Shown: one piece after another, positions 7,044-14,337 of the stretch
Layout: each line of letters starts with the position of its first letter
Numbering within the stretch: position 1 is the stretch's first letter
Source: JBPCRW01 sp050996405
GTDB taxonomy: Bacteria; Acidobacteriota; Blastocatellia; Pyrinomonadales; Pyrinomonadaceae
Length of the DNA: 14,487 bases
Direction of reading: 5' to 3'
Assembly: GCA_050996405.1 (NCBI GenBank)
Contig: JBPCRW010000285.1
Location: forward strand, 1-14,487
The notes under the pieces: model-generated
What the model was told of the DNA's origin: nothing
The model's input: only the letters and a program-made list of their open reading frames with translations
Database searches by the model: none
Program-made: the position numbers and the translations under genes

Positions 7044-8282
7044 ATGAAAAAACCATTCAAATTCTGTATGGTCACGACGTTTTATCCGCCGTATAGCTTC
7101 GGCGGCGACGCGATGTATATTTACAGATTGAGCAACGAACTTGCGCGGCGCGGGCATTTTGTGGATGTTTTTCACTGCGAAGACGCATTTGAGATTTTGC
7201 AGAAGAACGGCGCGAAGGGCGATTTTCCGAATCATCCGAATGTCAAAGTTATCAAATTAAAAAGCCGCGCCGGATTTCTCTCGCCGCTTTTGACGCAGCA
7301 AACCGGCGTTCCGTTTTTTAAGCGCGAACTCAAAAACGCGCTCGAAAATAATAACTATGACGTGATTCATTATCACAATATGTCGCTCGTCGGAATTACG
7401 GCTTTGAGTTACGGAAAAGCCGTCAAACTTTATACCACGCACGAACATTGGCTCGTTTGCCCGATGCACGTTTTGTGGAAATTCGACCGCGAAATCTGCA
7501 CGAAAAAAGAATGCACGCGCTGTCAAATCGCCGGAAAACGACCGCCGCAATTGTGGCGGCACACCGGACTGCTCGAAGAAATGGTGAAAAATATTGATTG
7601 TTTTATTTCGCCGAGCCGTTTCCCTTTGCAAAAACATCTCGACGACGGATTGAAAATTCCCATCAAACATATTCCATATTTTCTGCCGACTCCGCCGGAA
7701 ACTGTTGATGACGCGGAAATCAGCCAACGCCCGTATTTTTTGTTTGTCGGACGCTTGGAGAAAATCAAGGGCGCGCAAAATCTGATTCCGATTTTCAAAG
7801 TAAATCAAAATTATGATTTATTGATTGCCGGCGACGGCGAATATAAAACGGAATTAGTAAAACTTGCAGACAATTCTCCAAACATAAAATTTCTCGGAAA
7901 ATTAGAGCAGAATCAATTGAGAAATCTTTACCGGCAAGCGGCGGCAGTGATTGTGCCTTCGATTTGCTACGAAACTTTCGGCATTATTACCATCGAAGCC
8001 TTTGCGATGAAAACGCCCGTCATTGTCAATAATCTCGGCGCGCTGCCCGAACCCGTCGAAGACAGCGGCGGCGGATTTATTTACAATAACGAAAACGAAT
8101 TAGTCGAAGCGATGAAAAAACTCGCCGAAAATTCCGAACTGCGCGATGAAATGGGAAACAAAGGCTACGCTGCGTTTCTCAAATACTGGAGCAAAGACGC
8201 GCATCTGGCGCAGTATTTCGATTTGATTGAAATGATTCAAGACAAATCCGGCGCGGCTAAAGAGTCAGAACCGCATACGTGA
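7044..8282 (+). CDS. GT4 family glycosyltransferase with cysteine cluster
   Basis: This is a 412-residue GT-B glycosyltransferase. The N-terminus reads VTTFYPPYSFGGD with the acceptor-loop GG at 20-21. The C-terminal domain has FVGRLEKIKGA (234-244) and E310-TFGIITI-E318, the E-x7-E motif. Between the domains, after HEHWLVCP, four cysteines at 139, 152, 157 and 160 (the last three as C-x4-C-x2-C) look like a metal-binding or structural cluster, a feature found in a subset of GT4 enzymes. The start ATG at 7044 directly follows the family A repeat and has no strong ribosome binding site. The last residues, SEPHT and TGA, are encoded within the left arm of the palindrome at 8264, so the natural C-terminus may have been altered. 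Donor and acceptor are unknown. Confidence 0.9.
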   Translation: MKKPFKFCMVTTFYPPYSFGGDAMYIYRLSNELARRGHFVDVFHCEDAFEILQKNGAKGDFPNHPNVKVIKLKSRAGFLSPLLTQQTGVPFFKRELKNALENNNYDVIHYHNMSLVGITALSYGKAVKLYTTHEHWLVCPMHVLWKFDREICTKKECTRCQIAGKRPPQLWRHTGLLEEMVKNIDCFISPSRFPLQKHLDDGLKIPIKHIPYFLPTPPETVDDAEISQRPYFLFVGRLEKIKGAQNLIPIFKVNQNYDLLIAGDGEYKTELVKLADNSPNIKFLGKLEQNQLRNLYRQAAAVIVPSICYETFGIITIEAFAMKTPVIVNNLGALPEPVEDSGGGFIYNNENELVEAMKKLAENSELRDEMGNKGYAAFLKYWSKDAHLAQYFDLIEMIQDKSGAAKESEPHT

Positions 8283-8333
8283 GCGGGTGGGTTTCCCGCA
8301 CATAACCCGCCCGCTCACGCAGGCGGTTCTGAC
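8264..8333. repeat. Palindromic repeat, family B
   Basis: Two 30-base arms (8264-8293, 8304-8333) flank a 10-base loop and match at 27 of 30 positions; one of the three differences would form a G-U pair in RNA. The arm begins GTCAGAACCGC and contains GTGAGCGGG. It is unrelated to family A. Its left arm contains the TGA of the upstream gene, and its right arm ends 8 bases before the next ATG. There is no T-tract, so it is not a classical terminator. Confidence 0.88.
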
Positions 8334-8341
8334 CGATTGTT

Positions 8342-9100
8342 ATGCAAACATTTCCAATTTTGACTTATCATTCGATTGACGAAAGCGGTTCGGTGATTTC
8401 GATTCGCGCCGAAACTTTTCGCGCGCAAATGAAGTTTTTGAGCGAAAATAATTTTAATGTCGTTTCGTTAAAAACTTTTGGAAAACATCTGGCGGAAAAC
8501 AAAAATCTTCCGCCGAAAACGATTATTTTGACTTTTGACGACGGGTTCGAGAATTTTTACACGACGGCGTTTCCGGTTTTGAACGAATATAATTTCACGG
8601 CGACGGTATTTCTGATTACCGATTACTGCGGCAAATTTAACGATTGGTCGGGCAATTTATCAACGCTCGCGCCGCGCAAATTGATGGGCTGGAAAGAAAT
8701 TAGAGAATTGAGCGAAAACAATATTGAATTTGCCGCGCACAGCCGGACGCATCCCGATTTAACAAAACTTTCCGTCGCCGAAGCGGAGCGCGAAATGGCT
8801 GAATCGAAATTGACGATTGAGGAAAATCTCGGCGCGGAAGTGACTGATTTCGCGTATCCTTACGGCATATTTAACGCGACGGTCAGAAATCTCGCGGAAA
8901 AAAATTTCCGCACCGCGTGTTCGACGAATTTAGGCAAAACAAAATCTGCCGACGACCTTTTTTCGCTCAAAAGAATTGACGCTTATTATCTGCGGAATGA
9001 ACGGATTTTTCGCTCGATTTTGTCGGCGAATTTTGATTTGTATTTGAGTTTCAGACAAGCTATGCGCGACTTAAAAACGGCATGGTATAATAAAACTTAA
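8342..9100 (+). CDS. Polysaccharide deacetylase (NodB/CE4 domain)
   Basis: This 252-residue protein is essentially one NodB homology domain. Members remove N- or O-acetyl groups from glycans using a metal ion. Motif 1 is TFDDG at 64-68, with the catalytic base and metal-binding aspartates. Motif 2 is H133-S-R-T-H137, the two metal-binding histidines. Motif 3 is FAYPYG at 170-175. An opening ILTYHSI (6-12) is also typical. No signal peptide is apparent, so it may act on a lipid-linked or nucleotide-linked substrate in the cytoplasm rather than on exported polymer; this is inference. The ATG follows the family B palindrome closely and lacks a clear ribosome binding site. It sits between a glycosyltransferase and a radical SAM gene, which suggests a tailoring role. 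Confidence 0.92.
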   Translation: MQTFPILTYHSIDESGSVISIRAETFRAQMKFLSENNFNVVSLKTFGKHLAENKNLPPKTIILTFDDGFENFYTTAFPVLNEYNFTATVFLITDYCGKFNDWSGNLSTLAPRKLMGWKEIRELSENNIEFAAHSRTHPDLTKLSVAEAEREMAESKLTIEENLGAEVTDFAYPYGIFNATVRNLAEKNFRTACSTNLGKTKSADDLFSLKRIDAYYLRNERIFRSILSANFDLYLSFRQAMRDLKTAWYNKT

Positions 9101-9141
9101 ATTTTTCTCATTTGCTTGAATAGTTTTCCAGAGGTTTTACG

Positions 9142-10245
9142 ATGTCCATAGTTTCCCGAATTACGCGCCATGCCAAATTAACTTTAAAGGCGGTAAATCA
9201 CCAGAAAAAACAAACGCCGCCGTTTATGATTGTGTTTATCAATTCGATTTGTAATCTGACGTGCGAGCATTGTTTTTACTGGAAGGAATTGAATAAACGA
9301 AACGATTTGACGTTTGCGGAATTTGAAAAACTCTCCTGCGAACTCGGTGATTTCGAGAATCTAAATTTGTCCGGCGGCGAGCCATTTATCCGGCAGGATT
9401 TCGGCGAAATTTGCCTGCTTTTTACCGAAAATAATCACGTCCAGAATATCTATGTTCCGACGAACGGTTATTTTACCGAACGGACGGAAAAATCTCTGCG
9501 AAAAGTTTTGGAAAGCAAAACCTTAAAGTTATTTGTCTGCGAAATATCACTCGACGGAATGTCGGAATATCACAATCGTTTTCGCGGCAATCCGCAATCG
9601 TTTCAAAAGGCGATGGAAACTTACGCGATGCTCGCCCGCCTGCAAAAGGAAGATTCGCGTTTAAAAATTCACGCCAACACCGTGGCGATGAGCGAAAATA
9701 TGGACGAGACTTGGCGACTGACCGAATACCTACACGAAAATTGTCCGCAGATGGAGCATCACAATCTGGCGATAATTCGCGGCGACCGCAAAAATCCGTC
9801 GCTGCAAGGTCCGCAGCTTCAAAAATATAAGGATTTGTATAATCACGTGAAGGAAGTTTGGAGCGACCGCGAAAAGCGGCGGTTTGGCGCGAGCGTCGAA
9901 CCGATGCTGCAATGGGCAAAGGTGAAAACCATCGAAACCGAATCGCAGTTTGTGCCGTGCAAAGCCGGAATTTTAACCGGAGTCGTCTATGCCAACGGCG
10001 ACGTTTCGGTTTGCGAGCAGCATCACCCGATTGGGAACTTGCGCCGAAACAGTTTTTTTGAAATTTGGGATTCGGAAAAAGCGCAAAATCTGCGGTCGGC
10101 AATCAAAGCCAAAGAATGCTACTGCACAAATGAAGTTTTTCTATGGTCGAGCATCGTTTTTCAGCCCATTCAATTAACCAGAGCAACAGTCGGCTCGAAG
10201 CGGATGCAAAACGATTACGGTTCATCTGTCGCAGATAAAGCATAA
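9142..10245 (+). CDS. Radical SAM protein with short SPASM/twitch-like C-terminus
   Basis: This 367-residue protein has the radical SAM cluster C37-NLT-C41-EH-C44 (C-x3-C-x2-C) and GGEP at 78-81 for S-adenosylmethionine binding, followed by alternating strands and helices of the partial barrel. In the C-terminus C273, C291, C326 and C328 are arranged like a reduced SPASM or twitch domain, with the typical NGDVSVC before C291 and the IGNL motif behind it; this could hold one auxiliary iron-sulfur cluster. Such proteins modify peptides, sugars or cofactors; here the surrounding glycan genes favour a sugar or lipid-linked substrate, but this is inference. CAGAGG at 9129-9134 is a good ribosome binding site for the ATG at 9142. 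No small peptide gene that might be a RiPP precursor is visible next to it. Confidence 0.9.
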   Translation: MSIVSRITRHAKLTLKAVNHQKKQTPPFMIVFINSICNLTCEHCFYWKELNKRNDLTFAEFEKLSCELGDFENLNLSGGEPFIRQDFGEICLLFTENNHVQNIYVPTNGYFTERTEKSLRKVLESKTLKLFVCEISLDGMSEYHNRFRGNPQSFQKAMETYAMLARLQKEDSRLKIHANTVAMSENMDETWRLTEYLHENCPQMEHHNLAIIRGDRKNPSLQGPQLQKYKDLYNHVKEVWSDREKRRFGASVEPMLQWAKVKTIETESQFVPCKAGILTGVVYANGDVSVCEQHHPIGNLRRNSFFEIWDSEKAQNLRSAIKAKECYCTNEVFLWSSIVFQPIQLTRATVGSKRMQNDYGSSVADKA

Positions 10246-10301
10246 TCGCACCTACTCCTGTAGTTTACAATCATCGGCAACTGAAAAATCGCTGCTGAAA
10301 T

Positions 10302-11441
10302 ATGAAAAACAGTCGAATGATTCAGGGATTTCGTAGTAATCTCACGTTGAAACTGGTGGCACTCTGGCTAGCAAGTGTGCTGATGGTTTGGACTTTAGCT
10401 CTAGTTATTGCGGAACGCATACCGCAGACCACGACTTTTGAGCATCCGCGTTCGGCTGTCAATGTTTTGTCGGAATGGGACGGCGAACACTACGCGATTA
10501 TTGCGGCAGACGGATATTCCATTGACGGCGAAGAGCGTCGTCGCTTGGCATTTTTCCCTCTGCTGCCGACAGTTGCCAGATTTCTCGGCGGAGTTTTTTA
10601 TTCAAATCTCGCCGGAATACTCCTCAGCCAGTTATGTTTTCTTGGATGTATCTTGCTGATAAACCGAATATTTTCCGAGGATAAATTACCGGAAACCCTG
10701 CGACATCAGCCCGGCTTCTGGCTTTTAGTTAGTCCTCTGAGCTTTTTTTTTCTGGTGTTTTACGCCGAATCGCTCTATCTTTTTCTGACTTTGCTGATGA
10801 TTTTCGCCTCTCGCCGCGAACATTTTAAAACTGCGGTCGCGCTCGGAATTTTAGTCGGATTGACGCGCCCGACGGCAATTTGTCTGCCGGTGATATTTCT
10901 GTGGTGGGCGGCGGTAAATTTCCGGCACGGGAAAAATTATGCCGGATTGCTGATGTGCGCGATATCTCCGCTTTTGGGATTGTTGCTTTATTTCGGAGCG
11001 GTTGGCTATCTGGTCGGCGAGCCGCTCGCGTATTTTCATATTCAGAGCAAATGGTGGACTAGCCAACCGGCGATACCTTTCGTGGCACTGTTTGCAGATT
11101 TGAAGGGGTCTTTGCTCGCATTGAGTGACGGCAAAATCTATCCGGTGGATATTTTTGTGCGTCTGTTTTCATCTATTGTCGTTATAATTTTAATTATTTG
11201 GGGTTGGCGAAAATGCGACACGGCGTTTTGGTTGTATCTGGTTGTCGGAATGATATTTATCCATTCACAGGAACCACATCGTTCGACGGCGCGCTATGAA
11301 CTCGTATTGTTTCCGGTGTATTTTTTGATTTCCAAAGCAATGGGTCGTTATCCGCGATTGTCTGCGACGATCGCCGCGGCATCGATAATAATACAAATTA
11401 TGCTGTTTATCCGGTATTCCGCCAAACTTTGGGTAGCGTGA
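10302..11441 (+). CDS. Multi-pass membrane protein, PIG-V-like mannosyltransferase
   Basis: This 379-residue integral membrane protein has a first helix at about 18-38, then the extracytoplasmic motif EWDGEHY (58-64) and, after GYS, the LAFFPLLP segment (82-89). W-D-x-x-H-Y followed by A-F-F-P-L-x-P is the hallmark of the PIG-V family of GT-C mannosyltransferases, which use dolichyl- or polyprenyl-phosphate mannose. A further conserved-looking motif, SPLSFFFLVFYAESLY, contains the acidic residue common in the third segment. Many further hydrophobic helices reach to the C-terminus. It probably adds a sugar to a lipid-linked glycan on the outer side of the membrane. The TGA stop overlaps the base of a small hairpin at 11440-11461. 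No clear ribosome binding site precedes the ATG. Confidence 0.85.
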   Translation: MKNSRMIQGFRSNLTLKLVALWLASVLMVWTLALVIAERIPQTTTFEHPRSAVNVLSEWDGEHYAIIAADGYSIDGEERRRLAFFPLLPTVARFLGGVFYSNLAGILLSQLCFLGCILLINRIFSEDKLPETLRHQPGFWLLVSPLSFFFLVFYAESLYLFLTLLMIFASRREHFKTAVALGILVGLTRPTAICLPVIFLWWAAVNFRHGKNYAGLLMCAISPLLGLLLYFGAVGYLVGEPLAYFHIQSKWWTSQPAIPFVALFADLKGSLLALSDGKIYPVDIFVRLFSSIVVIILIIWGWRKCDTAFWLYLVVGMIFIHSQEPHRSTARYELVLFPVYFLISKAMGRYPRLSATIAAASIIIQIMLFIRYSAKLWVA

Positions 11442-11461
11442 CAAAGCCGCCTGCGGCTGTC
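11440..11461. repeat. Small GC-rich hairpin at gene end
   Basis: AGCCGC (11445-11450) and GCGGCT (11453-11458) form a perfect six-base stem around CT, extended by GAC/GTC after a two-base bulge. It overlaps the last two bases of the membrane-protein stop codon. No T-run follows, so it is weak as an intrinsic terminator; it may be a remnant of another repeat. Confidence 0.45.
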
Positions 11462-11487
11462 GTTGCGCGCCGACTAAACTTTAATTT

Positions 11488-12555
11488 ATGCAATCGCCTT
11501 TACAGTCTTTGCGCTCTCCGGATTATCCGTCGACATTATTAACTTCTTTGCGCGCGCTCAATTTTGTTTGTCCGCTGTGTCGCGGAAAGTTGGAAGTTCT
11601 TGAGAATGGCTATCAATGTTCGGCTTGCGAAAAAACATATTTGCTGCACGATGGGATTCCGGATTTTCGAGTTTTTCCAGACCCTTTTCTGAACTACGAA
11701 GAAGACTACGCGCGAACCGAAATTGTGATTGCCGCACTGGAAAATTTAAATTTTGAAAAACTGCTCGAACATTACTGGAGTTTCAGCGACATCACGCCGC
11801 CCGCGCTGCGCCCAAAATTTGTCCGCAGTGCCGTTTTAGGTGAACACCGCGCGCGTCGGACGTTGGAAATTCTCGAAAATAATATCGAAAGTCCGATTAA
11901 AAAAGTGCTGGAAATCGGCAGCGGAACTGGTAACTTTCTCGCCGTTGCCGCGCCGCGTTATGAACAAATTATCGGAATTGACATTGCGATGCGCTGGCTT
12001 CACATCAGCCGCCGACGGTTTATGGATAAAGGCTTAGACGTTCCGCCGCTGGTTTGCTGCTGTGCTGAATTTTTGCCGTTTGCCGACAATTCTTTTGATT
12101 TAATCGCGTGTTCTTCGACGCTGGAATTTGTTAAGAACCAGCCGAAAGCTTTAGCCGAATGCGCGCGCGTTCTTGAAAAAGACGGAACTCTATATATCAA
12201 TTCCGTCAATCGTTTTTCGATTGCCAAAGACCCGTATGCTTATCTGTGGGCAGTCGGTTTTCTGCCGCGAAAATTTCAGGCGCGATATGTGAAATGGCGA
12301 CGCGGCGCGAGTTATGAAAATGTCAAAACGCTTTCCTTTCGGGAATTAAATCGTTTAGCGGGCAAACATTTTCCCATCAAAAAATTCGCTTTGCCGGATG
12401 TCGCGCCGTCGGCGTTGAAGGAATTTTCCTTCTGGACGCGCCTGCAAATAAACGCTTACCGGCTGCTCAAAAAACTTCCGCCGTTTCGGTTCTTGTTGAA
12501 GCGATTCGGTCCCGGCTGGGATGTGATTTTACGTAAAAATTCTAGGTTCTATTGA
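11488..12555 (+). CDS. Class I SAM methyltransferase with N-terminal zinc ribbon
   Basis: This is a 355-residue protein. Residues 27-60 form a Trm112-like zinc ribbon, C28-PL-C31 and C44-SA-C47, followed by LLHDGIPDF, a known N-terminal extension of some methyltransferases in glycan clusters. The methyltransferase core begins with LEIGSGTGN at 141-149 (motif I), IIGIDIA at 161-167 with the acidic residue for the ribose, CAEFLPF at 192-198 and FDLIACSSTLEF. The substrate could be a sugar, a lipid-linked intermediate or a small molecule; the neighbours favour a glycan. The last codons, SRFY and TGA, overlap the terminal inverted repeat of the element starting at 12543. The ATG at 11488 has no visible Shine-Dalgarno sequence, and the spacer before it holds only the small hairpin. 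Confidence 0.88.
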   Translation: MQSPLQSLRSPDYPSTLLTSLRALNFVCPLCRGKLEVLENGYQCSACEKTYLLHDGIPDFRVFPDPFLNYEEDYARTEIVIAALENLNFEKLLEHYWSFSDITPPALRPKFVRSAVLGEHRARRTLEILENNIESPIKKVLEIGSGTGNFLAVAAPRYEQIIGIDIAMRWLHISRRRFMDKGLDVPPLVCCCAEFLPFADNSFDLIACSSTLEFVKNQPKALAECARVLEKDGTLYINSVNRFSIAKDPYAYLWAVGFLPRKFQARYVKWRRGASYENVKTLSFRELNRLAGKHFPIKKFALPDVAPSALKEFSFWTRLQINAYRLLKKLPPFRFLLKRFGPGWDVILRKNSRFY

Positions 12556-12798
12556 CATTTGCTTTTAATGAATTGCCGCGAGCTTTAGCTCGTGGACAAA
12601 AGAGCAATAAAACAAGGGCTTTAGCCCAATTTTGAAAAAATAATCAATCATCCTTTTTGCTTTAGCTAAATTCGGGCTGAAGCCAAAAGGAAATTTACTT
12701 TTTCAAAGAAGTTTGGCTAAAGCCGCTTATTTGTTATCGAACACGACCTCCGGCTAAAGCCGGAGGCAATTTATAAAACAAAATGTCAACAGAACCTA
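12543..12798. repeat. Inverted-repeat-bounded element with nested GCTTTAGC/GGCTAAAGCC palindromes (REP/MITE-like)
   Basis: The 303-base gene-free gap is filled by this element. Its ends, 12543-12577 and 12765-12798, are imperfect inverted repeats sharing TAGGTTCT, TTGACATTT and AATTGCC. Inside are five short palindromes: CGAGCT-TT-AGCTCG (12579-12592), GGGCT-TT-AGCCC (12616-12627), a long imperfect one at 12652-12690, GGCT-AA-AGCC (12715-12724) and CCTCCGGCT-AA-AGCCGGAGG (12747-12766). Left copies read GCTTTAGC and right copies GCTAAAGC, so the whole block is a large nested palindrome. It encodes no protein, so any mobility would need a transposase in trans; comparison with RAYT-associated REP clusters is inference. 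The left end supplies the stop codon of the methyltransferase. Confidence 0.8.
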
Positions 12799-12858
12799 AT
12801 CAATAAAAAGTAATTTTAGATTATTCCAAACTGTTTCAAAGTTAGTGGTTTCCGCGAA

Positions 12859-13857
12859 ATGAAATTTAATTTATCAATCGTGATTGCAGTTTATAACGGG
12901 GCGGAATTTCTCAAAAAATGTCTGCCCGCAATTCGCGCGGCGGCGGACGCGGAAACTGAAATTATTCTGGCGAACGACGGTTCAACCGATAATTCCGCCG
13001 AAATCGGAAAACAATTCGGCGCGAAAATTCTCGATTTGAAAGCAAGAACCGGAGCGGCGAATGCGCGAAATATCGGAGTTGAAAAGGCGCGGGGCGAAAT
13101 TATTTTATTTGTTGATGCCGATGTTGTTATCAAGCCGGACACGATTCAGGATTTACACCGTATTTTCGCCGAAAATCCAAATGTTTCCGCCGTTTTCGGT
13201 TCTTACGACGACGCGCCCGACGCGCCGGATTTTTTTTCGCAATACCGCAATTTGACGCATCATTTTTTTCATCAGACGGGCAGCCGCGAAGCCGAAACTT
13301 TCTGGTCGGGTTTCGGCGCGATAAGGCGCGAAGTTTTTCTGGAAAACGGCGGATTTGACGCGCGGAAATTTGAAATTCCGTCAATCGAAGACATCGAACT
13401 CGGTTATCGCCTGCGCGAAAAAGGTCATCGGATTTTGCTTGTTCCCGAACTGCAAGCCAAGCATCTGAAACGCTGGACGTTTTACTCGATTCTGCGGACA
13501 GATTTCTGGCAGCGCGGCGTGCCTTGGGCGGAAATTATGCTGCTCAACCCGCAAGTTAGACACGACCTCAACGCTAAAACTTCGCAGAAAATTAGCGCAG
13601 GTTTAGCCGGAATTTTTCTTTTGTCGTTCGTGTTAATTTTTTGGCATTGGTGGTTTTTGTTAATCGCGCTCGGCAGTTTGTTCGCGCTGATTTTTATCAA
13701 CAGAAAGTTTTACGAATTTTTTCTGCGGCGCAAAGGTTTTATCTTCACTTTAGGCGTTTTTCCGATGCACTTGCTCTATTTTTTTTACAGCAGCGCGGCA
13801 TTTATTTACAGTTGGTTTAACGTCAAAATTCTGCGGCGAACGGTGATTGTGCGGTAA
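12859..13857 (+). CDS. GT2 family glycosyltransferase with C-terminal membrane region
   Basis: This 332-residue protein is a canonical GT2 enzyme, unlike the three paralogues at 2971-5759. It has ANDGSTD at 38-44, VDADV at 85-89 as the DxD metal site, E177-D178 in IEDIELGYRL as catalytic base region, and QRGVPW at 218-223, reminiscent of the QxxRW motif of processive enzymes. About residues 246-282 and 295-318 are hydrophobic and should form two or three membrane helices. This layout is common in glycosyltransferases that add a sugar to a polyprenyl carrier or to a membrane-bound acceptor. The ATG at 12859 follows the repeat element by 60 bases, so transcription may reach it through the element or start in the AT-rich spacer. 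No strong ribosome binding site is seen. Confidence 0.92.
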   Translation: MKFNLSIVIAVYNGAEFLKKCLPAIRAAADAETEIILANDGSTDNSAEIGKQFGAKILDLKARTGAANARNIGVEKARGEIILFVDADVVIKPDTIQDLHRIFAENPNVSAVFGSYDDAPDAPDFFSQYRNLTHHFFHQTGSREAETFWSGFGAIRREVFLENGGFDARKFEIPSIEDIELGYRLREKGHRILLVPELQAKHLKRWTFYSILRTDFWQRGVPWAEIMLLNPQVRHDLNAKTSQKISAGLAGIFLLSFVLIFWHWWFLLIALGSLFALIFINRKFYEFFLRRKGFIFTLGVFPMHLLYFFYSSAAFIYSWFNVKILRRTVIVR

Positions 13858-13863
13858 ATCTAA

Positions 13864-13893
13864 TTTTTCAAAAATGGTATTTGCCTTGAAAAA
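13864..13893. terminator. Weak AT-rich hairpin after the GT2 gene
   Basis: TTTTTCAA (13864-13871) and TTGAAAAA (13886-13893) can pair over eight bases around a 14-base loop, six bases after the stop. The stem is almost all A-T and no T-run follows it, so termination is doubtful. Confidence 0.2.
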
Positions 13894-13929
13894 TGTTGGT
13901 GAACGGCGGACAATTGGAAACTTAGTTTT

Positions 13930-14325
13930 ATGAAACAATCGGCTTACGCAACAAATTCTAAAATTCCTTCCGCCGTTACGCGAAAAGACGAATTGCTGAT
14001 TCAGACATTTGCGAAAGTTGACCGCGGGGCGTTTGGAATTGCCATCGGAATTATATTTGGCGCGGGGATTTTTCTGGCGACAAATTTTTTAATTCTTAAA
14101 GGCGGCGAGCGCGTCGGTCCGACTTTCGCGCTTCTGAACCAGTATTTTATCGGGTTTTCGGTAACTTTCGCGGGCAGTTTTATCGGTTTGATTTACGGCT
14201 TCGCGTCGGGTTTTATTTTAGGCTGGCTGCTGGCTTTTCTGCGGAATTTGGTTATTAAAATTTATCTGCACGTTTTAAAATTTAAGGGACGTATTGCTGC
14301 TATCGGCGGATTTTTAGACGAATAA
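13930..14325 (+). CDS. Small membrane protein of unknown function
   Basis: This 131-residue protein is not recognised by family. A polar N-terminus of about 30 residues is followed by a hydrophobic helix at about 33-56 (GAFGIAIGIIFGAGIFLATNF part), a short charged loop (KGGERVG) and a long hydrophobic stretch at about 70-107 that could form two helices rich in glycine, then a basic tail. It lies between a membrane-anchored GT2 and an FAD-dependent oxidoreductase, 12 bases before the latter, so it is probably co-transcribed with it. It could be an anchor or partner subunit; no function should be assigned. Base composition matches its neighbours. Confidence 0.75.
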   Translation: MKQSAYATNSKIPSAVTRKDELLIQTFAKVDRGAFGIAIGIIFGAGIFLATNFLILKGGERVGPTFALLNQYFIGFSVTFAGSFIGLIYGFASGFILGWLLAFLRNLVIKIYLHVLKFKGRIAAIGGFLDE

Positions 14326-14337
14326 TTTCTCATCTCT

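Noticed and set aside
7257..7808. Minus-strand open frame of 183 codons
   Set aside because: It is antisense to the GT4 gene with motif-perfect protein on the plus strand; its composition is that of a shadow frame.
9473..10102. Minus-strand open frame of 209 codons
   Set aside because: It is antisense to the radical SAM gene, has an arginine/serine-rich low-complexity composition and no start context.
10246..10301. CTAC-TCCT-GTAG mini-palindrome before the PIG-V-like gene as a REP head
   Set aside because: A four-base stem is expected by chance, and no second copy was seen in the window.
10302..11441. Foreign origin of the PIG-V-like gene because its codons look less biased
   Set aside because: The impression is by eye only and membrane proteins have skewed composition anyway; no flanking mobile gene supports it.
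12543..12798. CRISPR array
   Set aside because: The repeated units are short palindromes of changing flanks and orientation with irregular spacing, not identical direct repeats with uniform spacers.
12847..12858. GGTTTCCGCG before the GT2 start as a further family A arm
   Set aside because: Only about ten bases resemble the arm end, and no partner arm is present, so chance cannot be excluded.
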